A stretch of DNA of 64,000 nt from Limnephilus marmoratus. Lineage: Eukaryota > Arthropoda > Insecta > Trichoptera > Limnephilidae. Both the position numbers and the translations under genes were made by a program. The notes below the pieces were generated by a model. That model saw nothing but the letters and a program-made list of their open reading frames with translations, was not told the DNA's origin and searched no databases. The stretch lies in the NCBI GenBank assembly GCA_917880885.1, contig OU862917.1, positions 30,244,104 to 30,308,103 of the forward strand, in the 5' to 3' direction. Positions 46,161 through 57,900 of this stretch are shown here, piece by piece (within the stretch, counting starts at the first letter, position 1; each line of letters opens with the position of its first letter).

Positions 46161-46566
46161 GGAGGCGTCTACTAATATCTACAGGAATTCCAAAAACTGA
46201 AAAAACCGAACTAATATCTATGAGAAGGAAAGTGTTGACGAATATCTAAAGCTCAAACTGTTGACGAATATCTATGAGAACCAAAATGTTGACGAATATC
46301 TACAGTACTGGCAGAGGTTGGATTTGCAATTATATTGGAATCATATTGGAATAACGTAATATTGCGTATGCAGTTTAAAAAGCTTAATTTATGTAAGTAT
46401 GTACGTAAAAATCCCTAATATCGGACTATTGGACACATTTAGCTAATTAATCCAACCTACGCTCTGTAGATATTAGTCAACACTCTGAAGTTCGTAGATA
46501 TTAGTTCAACATACGAGCTGTAGATATTCGTCCGACATACAGGCTGTAGATATTAGTATTTGGAGT
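46161..46566. repeat. Right arm of the 5.86-kb inverted repeat
   Basis: Inverse complement of 40706-41129, starting GGAGGCGTCTACTAATATCT and ending GATATTAGTATTTGGAGT, with the same GTAGATATT units. Confidence 0.75.
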
Positions 46567-46707
46567 AGTGGGTGGTTTGTATATATGCTGGAGCCCTACC
46601 TATTAGATCCAGTTCTTCCTACGTCACTTTCTAAGAACCCTTCACATTATTACCCGGGAGGGTAGGCAGAGAGGGTAGAACGCTGTACATATGTGTATAT
46701 CTCCATT

Positions 46708-48396
46708 CAGGGCTGGGCAGTATTTGAAATACTTGTAATTGAAATACGTATTTGAAATACAAATACGTATTTTGTATTTGTATTTCAATTACTTCCCAAA
46801 AATGTATTTTGTAATTGGTATTTCAATTACCTGCAGCTGAGGTATTTTATAATTTGTATTTCAAATACTTATGGCTTCAAAATACATTTTCAAATACATT
46901 TAGCGACCTCAATGATGATAATGAAAAATAAACTGACATAGATAGTATATAGACTAAAACCGTTAGAATCCTGTACTATTGTCCTATTATCCTGTGCTAT
47001 AACACTCTTACTAATGATTATTTGTAGTTATCTTATCATTGCTGTATAATGGGCTGTACCTTTTTTTATGTCATGCTAATTATTATTATTGTCTTGGGCT
47101 GTATAATTAATAGCACTGTTATTGTACATTTTGTATCAAATTATATTAAACTTGACATTGCTTTGTAGTGTACATTTTTGTATCATAGTATCTATTATAT
47201 CAAGCACTATAGGAATAATTTGACTGTATACTAGATTATTTTTAAGTTAATTACTGTAGAGCGCACTTGAGAGCGAAATAACACAAAAATGCGCTAAACA
47301 AATGTCATCTATGTATATAAAAATGAATCCTTGTTTCCCTTGGTCACGCCATAACTTCAGAACGACTTAACCTATTTCATTCATTTATTTAAAGTTTTCT
47401 AATACTTTGTAGAAGGTTCTTACGGAAAGAAAAATAAGAAAATTACGCAGAAAATTGGATAATTTCAGAAAATTTGACTGCTATTTTAACTTCGCATGTT
47501 TGACATTTCGCGCGTTTGATGAAATTGAATTTAGCAGGCAGGTGTTTATTTTTGTAACAAAAGAATTTTCTATGGATTTTTTTTAAATACAGATATTTTA
47601 AATAGGTACCTTAGTTAGGTACCAGATTTGATTGATTGTTCTTATAATATACAAAAATGAATATTTGTAATATGTGAAAAATTAAAACTTGAATAAAAAA
47701 ATTGTAAAGCTGGCACATGAGTTGTTTGAAAACTGAATGTACTGGGACTGAATATATGGAACACGGGAGGGGGATTGGCGGGACAGGGGAGTGGGAGAGG
47801 GGAGAGGGTAGGCGGGAGATAGGAAAGGGAACGCGGGAAGGGAAGGGGATGCGGGAGGGGAAGGGGATGCGGGAGGGGAAGGGGATGCGGGAGGGGAACG
47901 GGGACGCACGGGAAAGAACATGCAGGGATAAACAATTTATTTCTTTGAATATGGCATTGCAACGCATGCCGGGAACCAGCTAGTGTTATTATAATAATAA
48001 TTATTATTATCTTACACCTAAGTCCTATACCACAAAACTTTACAAGTGGAGCGGAGACGAGATGTGTCTGTCTTCTGAGCAATATGATTGGTCAATTTTT
48101 GCACGTCTCTATTTCACTCTGCTCAGCTTTGCTTCTTTGGAAACGCACCCTTAGATATGGGCACTTTCGACAATTTATTGCAACCAAAGGTTCTACCAAA
48201 ACCAAATGTATTTTGTATTTTGTAATTTGTATTTTGTATTTGAAATTAAAAAATGGTTAAAATACAGTATTTTGTATTTTGTATTTCAAATACATGACTT
48301 GAAAGTATTTTGTATTTCGTATTTTATATACATGCGAAAAAGTATTTTGTAATTTGTATTTCAATTACAGCAAAGCATGTATTTTGCCCAGCCCTG
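46708..48396. mobile_element. hAT-type non-autonomous element with 8-bp duplication
   Basis: It starts CAGGGCTGGGCAGTATTT and ends TGTATTTTGCCCAGCCCTG. A perfect TCTCCATT duplication lies on each side (46700-46707 and 48397-48404). An 8-bp duplication with CAGGG ends is typical of hAT elements. Both subterminal regions are arrays of AAATAC/GTATTT motifs (46725-46900 and 48205-48370). No transposase. A repeat C copy is nested at 47595-47990. Confidence 0.85.
47595..47990 (-). repeat. Repeat family C copy nested in the hAT element
   Basis: Reverse copy ending GCAACGCATGCCGGGAACCA and GCTAGT. It contains three tandem GGGAAGGGGATGCGGGAG-type units (47838-47895). The Pro/Ser-rich minus frames (up to 146 codons) are low-complexity artefacts. 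Confidence 0.65.
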
Positions 48397-48404
48397 TCTC
48401 CATT

Positions 48405-51400
48405 AAAGCACGATTATCTTATTTTTCGTCTACAATCACACGTTTAATCAACAATTGTGTGTTGTTTTTAAAACAGGTACCTATTGGAATGTCATCCTGG
48501 GACGTTCCCAATTCTTTCCGTCCACTTGCGACAATTCATTGCCCATTTTCATAACTCTTCTTTTTTTGCTCATCCACTGTTGCTGTTGTCTAAGCGCCCC
48601 TATCGAAATCTTATATATTAGGTATGCTTAGCTTACATCAGATGTGGGTGCAGATTTGCTTTGCCTTCGTATCTCCACACCACACCTACCTATGTAATTT
48701 ACACGTAAACATAAATAAACGTATATTTAATTAATTACATATGTTATTCATTATAGTTCTAAAAATGATATGTGAATAAGGGGGTATGACTTTTATCTTT
48801 ACGTCGATAGTGCAGTCCGCTGATAGATAAGAAAATTTAATAAAATTTTATGACAACAATAATGATTATTGTTATCACATCATTATTTGGCGCTTCTTGT
48901 CCGGAAGTAAATGTCAACACTACCAACATCATAATACTTATAGCTTCACACGTTTAACTTTGCAGTCAATGTGAAGAGGAACTGACAAACGAAAGAACTG
49001 TTTATCAATTAATTGTTATAATAAATAATTACCTACTCGCGACCTCACGGGCTGCGAAGTTAAATGTGTCAAGCTGTACGTAATTTAAATGGTATATAAA
49101 AAAGTATTAAAATGTGCAGTTTTAAAACTAAATTTGCCTACTAGTACCTACGTACCCACCGATGTAATTCAATAAATAGAAAAAATATCATTTTTCTCTC
49201 CCACGGATGCTTTTCGTACTATTTTTAACATAATAATATGTATTTTGTGTTCTAGGGAAAGGGGTTGAGTAGATATTTTTTCTGTTTGTATTTTTATACA
49301 TATTTTTTTTTTAAACTTCTAATCTAGTTTCTTTCCACCGATTCCATTAAAAAACTCCATGAAAAAAAATGGTTTCTTCCTACCCATGTTAATATTTTTT
49401 TATAAAAGTTTAAAAAAGAAAACTAGATAAGTACATATGTAGTTTCTTCATGCAAATCAAAAATTTTATAGCCACCCAACAAATTAAAAAAATAATTCAA
49501 CATAATATATTATATTCTTCCGCCTTACATATATATCAATAATCCAGCCATCAATAACCGTTACCCTATTGTATTTGTATTTACCTCCCCAACCTCCGTT
49601 TAGCCTTTAGGTAAGTGACCACTTCACAGCCCCTGTGGAAGGGACACTGCCCACATTATTCAGGAATACAGGAAAACCAAACAAAATAGAAGCGGAACAA
49701 GGAAAAGGGTGGTTGGAAAATAAAACGCCAGGTGCAATGCGTGTGGCTTCGTAACTGTATATCCCTATTATTTTTTTCATCCGCCATTGTTGCGGATAAA
49801 GGGTTGCAGGAAAGATATATTCGAACCATTGTCGACCATTGAAACACGTCCGTTGACAAATAATGGCGTAGGTACATTTAATCGCAATAGGTTAACATTA
49901 TCACAGTCACAATTGACACATTTGAAGTTGCGGTAACTTGAGGCCTAGCATAAATCATGCGTAATTCGGTATGCATCAATTTTCAAAATAAAATAACAGG
50001 AAGTTAAGAGTTTTTTGGTTTTTTCAGCCTTATTTATTCAATATTCAATAACTTTACGACAAGGGTGAGAAATACTTCGCAAATCCATCACACAGAATAA
50101 AACTAACCATGTTCTATGAAATATATAATACATTATATATGTATAGGTACTTCAAATCGATTTTTTGATTCTGAATCACCAAAAAGCCTAGAATGGTGAG
50201 CTCTGGCGTCGGAAGATATACACTATTAATTCACAGATATTTCTGGAATTTCTACGCCAACGCAATTAATTCGGCTCACCTTTGACCAATAGGTCAGTGG
50301 GCTCACCAAGTAATTTTTAGTTTGATCCATGGTCTTTGAAATATTAATTTTAACTGTCGAAAAAATAATGAAAAAGATTTAGAAAAATTGTGATATTGGC
50401 GAGGTAAAACTTTTATATTTAATAAAATCAAATTCGTAAAAATGGAAAAGCGGTGGATACGATATTTCTGGTCTTTTTACCTACTTGCAATGTCAATCAT
50501 CAAAATCAGAAATATTAGAAACTTTTGTGAAATGGAAACCAATTTATAATAGGTACCTAATTTTAACAAGTCAAATGCAAAATCTTTGTATTTACAAAAA
50601 AATAAAATAATACAATAATCTCCTTACTGAATTGCGCTACATTCGACCAATCGGAACAAATGGAAAAGCGGTGGATACGATATTTCTGGTCTTTTTACCT
50701 ACCTGCAATGTCAATCATCAAAATCAGAAATATTAGAAACTTTTGAGAAATGGAAACCAATTTATAATACCTAATTTTACAAGTCAAATGCAAAATCTTT
50801 GTATTTACAAAGAAATAAAATAATACAATAATCTCCTTACTGAATTGCGCTACATTTGACCAATCGGAACAAATAAATAAATATAACGATTTTTCAAAAA
50901 AAATTACATATACAATATTTGTTATGTAAATATTATACAAAATATTTATAAATACAAAAAAAAAGAAATAACACATCTACCGGATCTGCCCTGATGATGG
51001 ACACTGCAACGATGTCCGAAACGTTGGCTAAAGAAGGAGGTAGCACAACACGGCATAACACCCCAAAAACAAATAACGAAAAAAAAAGAAATATTGTGCC
51101 AACCAAAATAGAAATCGTGGCTCCCATACCAGGCACAAGAGCACCCATTGTATAATAAGGTATACATTACCAAGAATGTGCAATGAAAAAAATTACTAAA
51201 ACTATATAATGTAGGTATTTATTATATAATAATATTACGCAGGCCTAAAAGAAAAATAATACCATTTAACAAATAAATACTTCGTTCAACCCTTTTATTT
51301 TTATTACATTTTTCGCACCATGCATAATATTGCATAATAAAATAACAAAGAATTTGTAAAATAACCTAACCTAACCTAACTTTGGCGTAAACATAATTCA

Positions 51401-51938
51401 TTTAGGTCAATATTAAGTCCATGCGGGTCTACGTGACTTTCTACATAACCATGATTTCAATAATTTCAATCATTCTGACTGAAAATAACCAGAACAAAAA
51501 GAAATTAATGTTAAGAACAAAACACTATTTCGATTTAGGTAGTTTTAGAATCACCAAATAATAATAAACATTCTCCATTTTGCATCATCCATAAGTTTTT
51601 GAATTTGTAGGGATTGCGCAATTTGCGCTATGGCAGCATTATTTTAATGTTCTTCCAGTTTCCTAACCTGAATCGACAGCCATCTTGGGGCGATTTGGGA
51701 ATGTTTTGAAAGGTAGCCTGATTCCACGTTATCAGTCAGTGATATTCGAGATTAAGGTATTTTGTATTACCAGCTGGCGAAAGGGCAACTATTATAAACG
51801 ATTTAATAAGTTCAATCAAGAAAGGTGCCCATAGTTTATGTTGGATTGCGTACTTGTCATTTTACGCCGTGTCCATAGGACATTATTTTACATCACTTGT
51901 CAATCGGAAATGTGGCGGCTAAATTCACCGTATAAGCA
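48405..51938. other. Gene-free DNA upstream of Smaug
   Basis: AT-rich, with a tandem duplication at 50441-50872 and a retroelement-tail-like block at 50989-51062. The last 200-300 bp should include Smaug promoter and 5' UTR, but no TATA or initiator can be assigned. The 51939 frame lacks an ATG before 51981. Confidence 0.4.
50441..50872. repeat. Tandem duplication, 218-bp unit
   Basis: AATGGAAAAGCGGTGGATAC occurs at 50441 and 50659. The two units are nearly identical, with a few indels (for example ATAGGTACCTAA versus ATACCTAA). Confidence 0.8.
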
Positions 51939-51980
51939 TTGACAAGAGTAAATCTCTATATTTCCTCAAATACACGACCG

Positions 51981-54900
51981 ATGCCAGGAATAGGGATGAG
52001 CGGATCGTTTTGTAATCAAGTGGGGGGTGTGGCGGGTGTTTTTGAAGGGTGGACGGCTTGCGAGAAGACCGTTGTACTCTGCGCCCTCCTCCGGAGAGTT
52101 CCAACCAACAGCCTCAAATTACTTCGTTATGCCATCGACGCCGCGCTGATACAGAACTTCAGCGCAGAGAACCATCGCCAAGAGAATGACGCCAACGATC
52201 CCGAATTCGTGGCTGCCCTCGTACAAGGAACGGAAGAAGACTTGGATTCTGACATTGGAAACAGACTAAACAAGTTGGTGACACACTTGCCGCTGCTGAA
52301 GCCGGGCAATGACAAAGCCAAGGACCTTTACCTTCGTTGCGTACCTCATCTGGTCAGGCACTGTGTTGATGTGTCACAGTACACAGAAGAATGTCAAATA
52401 TTATTGTCCTACCTCCTTATCCATCCCGCCATCAACAGCTCCGACAGAAGGTGATACCGTACTTATTGTTTATTGCAAATGAAATCACTCCCCACGTTTA
52501 CTCAAATCACTAATTATGTTTTTATTTTTATCTAGGTCACTAACAGTACTGTTAAAACATTTAGAAAATCATGTCGTCCACGGCGCGAGCAAACCGAAAA
52601 TGGACTTCTGGCAGAGTCCAGAACTTCCTGCCGACGAACTCAAGCCCATGTGGCCCAGTAATGGCAGCCAAACCTTCAGACGAACCATCGGAAAAAACGT
52701 AGAATTCAAAAGTACCCTCGAACAAGTAATATCAAATAATACAGAACCTATCTGCATTCAACTAAATAACGAAGTTCTTCACGAATCTTTCTCCAAGAAC
52801 GGAACAGAGATAGAATTAAATGGTGACAACGATAGGGTATTATTCGACCCCGTGATTATTCAGCCTAAAGCGAGGAGGTCAAATAGCTTGACCCCTCCGT
52901 CGACCTCCTATGTATTTCTGACCTCGTCTTCCGAGAACTTAAATAATGACCCGTACTTTGTACAGAAGCCTAGAAGCTTTTCCCTCTCAAGCGAACACAG
53001 CCTATTGAATGTGCGACCCATGGGAAACCTCCCCACGAGCAGCGGTAGTGAAACAAGATTAGACGACCTACGTTATAACAATGTCGGAGACCATGGAGGC
53101 ATGTCCACAGTTGCCCATTGGTTGAAAACCTTGAGACTTCATAAATATATCTGGCTGTTTTCAAATATTTCATATGACGAAATGATGTCTATCGATGAGG
53201 TTTATCTGCAAAGATTAGGTAAGTGATAAACATTCCTAACCTCGCAATTACTCCAAAACAAAACAGAGATATACAACTTGTAATAAAATCAATTTATTTG
53301 AATATTTTCTTCTTTCCAGGGGTTACAAAGGGAGCGAGACATAAGTTGCTGCTATCTATTAGAAAGTTATCTGAACGGGAGAGTGTTCTAGAGGGCATGG
53401 AGAGAGAGCTATCGAGTGGATCGTTCATATCTTTGGCTGGCATGACTGCCCTCTTGGAGCAGTTGCGGAACATAGTCATAAGCCCCATCAAGCCCGACTC
53501 CATCCTCGCTACATTGGTAGTCCGAGTCTTAGACCTATGTAAGTATAAAAGGCTTTTAATCCTCTACTAACAAATTAATCCATCTATAAAAACATTGTTT
53601 AAATTGTGCATGAAATCATATTCTTTGATGTATGTAATTTTGTTTCCGAATAGTCGTACATCTATTACTTCAATAATTATATCTTCATGTGGGTATGATA
53701 ACGACATTATTTGTATCAAAACCATTGCAAGTACACACATGTAGCAATAATATTTTGATAGTGAAAATACAAGTCAAGGATTTTTTCTTTATGTACGTAA
53801 CATGTAGATTTATTTGTTTACATATTTGATAATAATAATATATGATTGTACGTATTAAAAAGATTGTTATGTTCTGTATTTTCTTAAGTATAATTTTGTT
53901 AAAAGGGTTGTTTCTCAGAATTAAAACAATTCATCAAATTAAAGTTAAAATTCAAGTTCTGTTACTATCAAGTACTAGGAAATTCATGATGAAGTAATAA
54001 CAGAACTTTTATTTTGACTTTGAAATTTGAAGAATTGTTCAAATTCTACGATACAACCTGTCCTTGGTAATATGTTTTGCCATAAAAAAAATAGTTCTAA
54101 AACATTGAGGTGATGGCATTATAATAAAATTATATTTTATTAATCTCTTCTCTAAACATGTATTTTTATTGCATAAAAATACATTTGTACATAATAATAT
54201 ATGCAGATGAGACAATTACAGTTAACCAACACATTGCTGTATTTATTTTCCATAAGATAATACTTGCATGTTTTATGTAACATGAAATAAAATTGAAAAC
54301 AATTATTCTACTAGACGTACATCATATTTATAGTTGCTGTGGTGGCTCCTACTCGCACACACACATGCATTTCTCTGAAATTGGATGAAACGATGACGCA
54401 ACTAGGTCTTAGGCGAAAAGTCGAAACTGTTTCACTACATAATAAAAATAGATGTTTCATAGTTAAAAAAAATTTGGTTTTTTGCAGATTGATTTTTTAA
54501 TTTATTGTGTATATACCTACATTAATAATCATTATTAATATATATAATTAAATAAAATAGATATGTATATGAAAATACCTTCAAACTTATAATGCTCCAG
54601 ACTAGAACATGAACTCTCTTGCCGTAATTAATCTTAACTTCTCGAGAATGGCATCCCCAATTTGGGGAATATTATTAGGCTAAAAGAAACGGGAAGAGGA
54701 AGTTTTTGGGTACATTTGGAATTCAGATCTGGTTAGGAAACATAGATAAAGCAATTTCAACCAACTTTCCGTTCTGGATAGCGCTCTCTCATAAGTGTGA
54801 TGCTGAGAGTAACTACTATTCTAGAACTAGTTGATATACATCGTATCCGGAAACTTGTAGTAAAAGCGGAAATTGATGAATCTACATCGTACTGGATTTT

Positions 54901-57900
54901 AAAGTACAACTTTTTTGATTTTAGCTTCCATCTTCTAAAAAATTTTAGGTAAAATTTGGATAAAAATAATGTTTGCTAGGCAGTTAATATCCCTGTTATG
55001 TATTTTTAAATGCGTCGAAACATAGACTCGACTCCAAAAGTTTTCTTAACCGGTAAAGGCATTAGAGCGTCAAAAGACGAAAATATAACAATAGCTGTCG
55101 AAACATTAGAGCGTGTTTTGACGTAAACGTGCGAGTTTTTGCAAAAATTGATTTATTTGCATCACTAGTTCATTTTATTTAGAAGGGAAAATATTTATTT
55201 ATAATAATATAATGTGATAGTGCATTTCATAATCTTTACAAAACAGTTTTTAAAATTAGGCTACGTTTCCCAAAACATGATTTATGACGCTTTTAGTAAA
55301 CATCGTGAATAATACCGAAATTTTAATTTTTTGACACACCTACTATGCAAAATAGGTTATTAGACAGGTTAAGTTGCGGAAAAAAATGTAAAATAGTAAA
55401 AATAAAAAATATCTAAAAGGTCATCATCATCATCTTCTACCCATTGTACTATTCGGGTCGGGGACCCACTGCATCGACAAGGCGCCTCCATTTGTCCCTG
55501 TCTTGCGCTGATTGTGCGGCCTCCGAGCATGGCAGTCTCATCCTCTCCTCACACAGTTTCTGGAGTTGTTTCGCCCAACTGTTTCTGGGGCGGCCCACCG
55601 GACGTCTACCTTCTGGAATCACACTCAGTATTTTCCTAGGAATTCGGTCATCCTCAGGCCCTCAGGCCTCGACCATATTATGTCAAAGGGTCAAAATATT
55701 TCTGCATTTAAATCCAAATAAATGGAATATTTCTGAACGTAAAAACTTGAAAAGTGATATAATACGCTTTCAAATTTTATAAATCGAAATGAACATATAG
55801 TTTTTGAAATATAAAATTTTTGCATGCAAACATAAAAACGGTTTAAAAATTGCTCACCTTACGTTTTTTTTTTAAATAAAATTTTAACAAAACAAAAAAC
55901 GACTTCAAAAAATGCACTAAAAAGTAAAAAAATAATTTCGTATTCTTCTACAACTTCATAATCAACTTACTTTTTCTAATCATCAATATGTAGGTACGGT
56001 TGTTATTTTTGGAGTCGGTGTCAGCAAGTCGCTTGTGCGACACAAGCACATCTCACCTATAACCATGTATGTAGTTACAAACCTACCTTGACTGACACCG
56101 ACTCCAAAAGTAACAATCGTATCTACATATTGATGATTAGAAAAAGTAAGTTGATTATGAAGTTGTAGAAGAATACGAAATTATTTTTTTACTTTTTAGT
56201 GCATTTTTTGAAGTCGTTTTTTGTTTTGTTAAAATTTTTGTTTATTTTTTAATTTTTAGTGAATCTGAAGTACACCAACTAATTTGTCTAAATATGGGTA
56301 AACTTACTAAAGGTGCTGCTGAGATAGACATAATTTGACCATAGCGACATTAGGACCAAATTAAGAGATTCGGCCGAGTTTCGTTAATTTGTCATGGATC
56401 CGATAATCAAAACCTAACCAAACTCTCATAAAATTTCCCTTGAAGTACATCCTTTCCAATAAAAAAAGAATCATTAAAATCGGTTGGCGTAATATTGAGT
56501 TATTCGTCCATTTGTCGCGCACATACTTAATGCAAATTTAAGACTTATGTGGTTTTCTCATGGATGCCATTGTTGGAACTGGACCAAATTAAAATGGGAC
56601 CACACGGGAAGCATCAGCTTTCAAATTAAAAAGAATCATCAATATCGGTTCACCCAGTCAAAAGTTCTGAGGTAACAAACATAAAAAAAAAAAATAAAAA
56701 ATACAGTCGAATTGAGAACCTCCTCCTTTTTGAAGTCGTTTAAAAATTACTCACAATGAAAAAAAATCAAAACACCTACATATTTTATTAGACAAATGTA
56801 TTATAAACATTATTGTCACCCCACTTTTTTGTCATCCCATGTAAAAATAATTACTAAAAAATTCCTAAAGTTTCATACATTTATTTCAAATTTGCGATGT
56901 GGAACTTTGGTTTCATAAAGGTGTATATTTTACTTCTTCTGTGGTTAGTTTTTGTAAAGCGTAGTCTTTTCTCTTTCTAACACTGTTAATATCATTGTTC
57001 CTCACTATGTTAGTAAGGGAGATACAACGATTTGTATGACACCTATGAGATATAATAATTTCTATGAGACCTTTCCGGAAACCGAACAAATAAGACTTTA
57101 AGGGTAAAATAGCATATTTTACTTCACGATTACTATTCCACAAAATTATTATATATGTAACATGTTTGTAAAAGCCCGTTTAGGCAAATAATATTAAAAA
57201 AAAATTGTAACAAATAATATATGACCTTTTGACTCCTAGGCAATGATATCTCTACATATTATAAATTAAAGTCCTCCGCCTCGTCTGTCTGTCTGTTCAC
57301 AATAAACTCAAAAACTTCTTAACGGATTTTCAACAATAGAGTGATTCATGAGGAAGGTTTATGTATATAATTTGTCAAGGTTTTTTTTATAAATTGGTTG
57401 AAATATAATATATAAAGGAGAATGTCTGTATGTGGTGGACGAGCGGGCTGGCAAGAGGGCGGTGGGGGTTGATTTGTATGCAAATCTACAGTTTTATGCC
57501 GAGGTTGATGAAATTTTGCACATTTTTGATTTTGAAAACTCTGTGTGTAAAGCCCGAGCATCGCCGGAACTTCAGCTAGTTGCTTATACGAAAGTATTTG
57601 GATAGGTATTTGAAAATGTTTACTCAAATTCACCCTGATATGAGTTTTTTCAGACCCACTGCATGTTTCTGTTGGTTGTTTATATCTTCTTTAAATAATC
57701 TTCTCATAAATCATTCCAGCTTCATCGCGCCTTCTATCAAACGGCGCTTCGTACCACGATGGTGGTGTGGTGATGGCCCTTCACTGCTGGCTGGTGGACC
57801 GGGCTCTCTCACACGACGCCTTCTCTCGCAGCGCTGCCCTGGCCGCAGAGCTCAAGTCCCTGAAGTACCGCGTGCCCCCGAGGCAGTTCCTGGCGCACCT

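Noticed and set aside
51939..51980. N-terminal extension of the Smaug exon 1 frame
   Set aside because: The frame is open here but the extension would start at TTG. The first ATG at 51981 leads directly into the conserved region.
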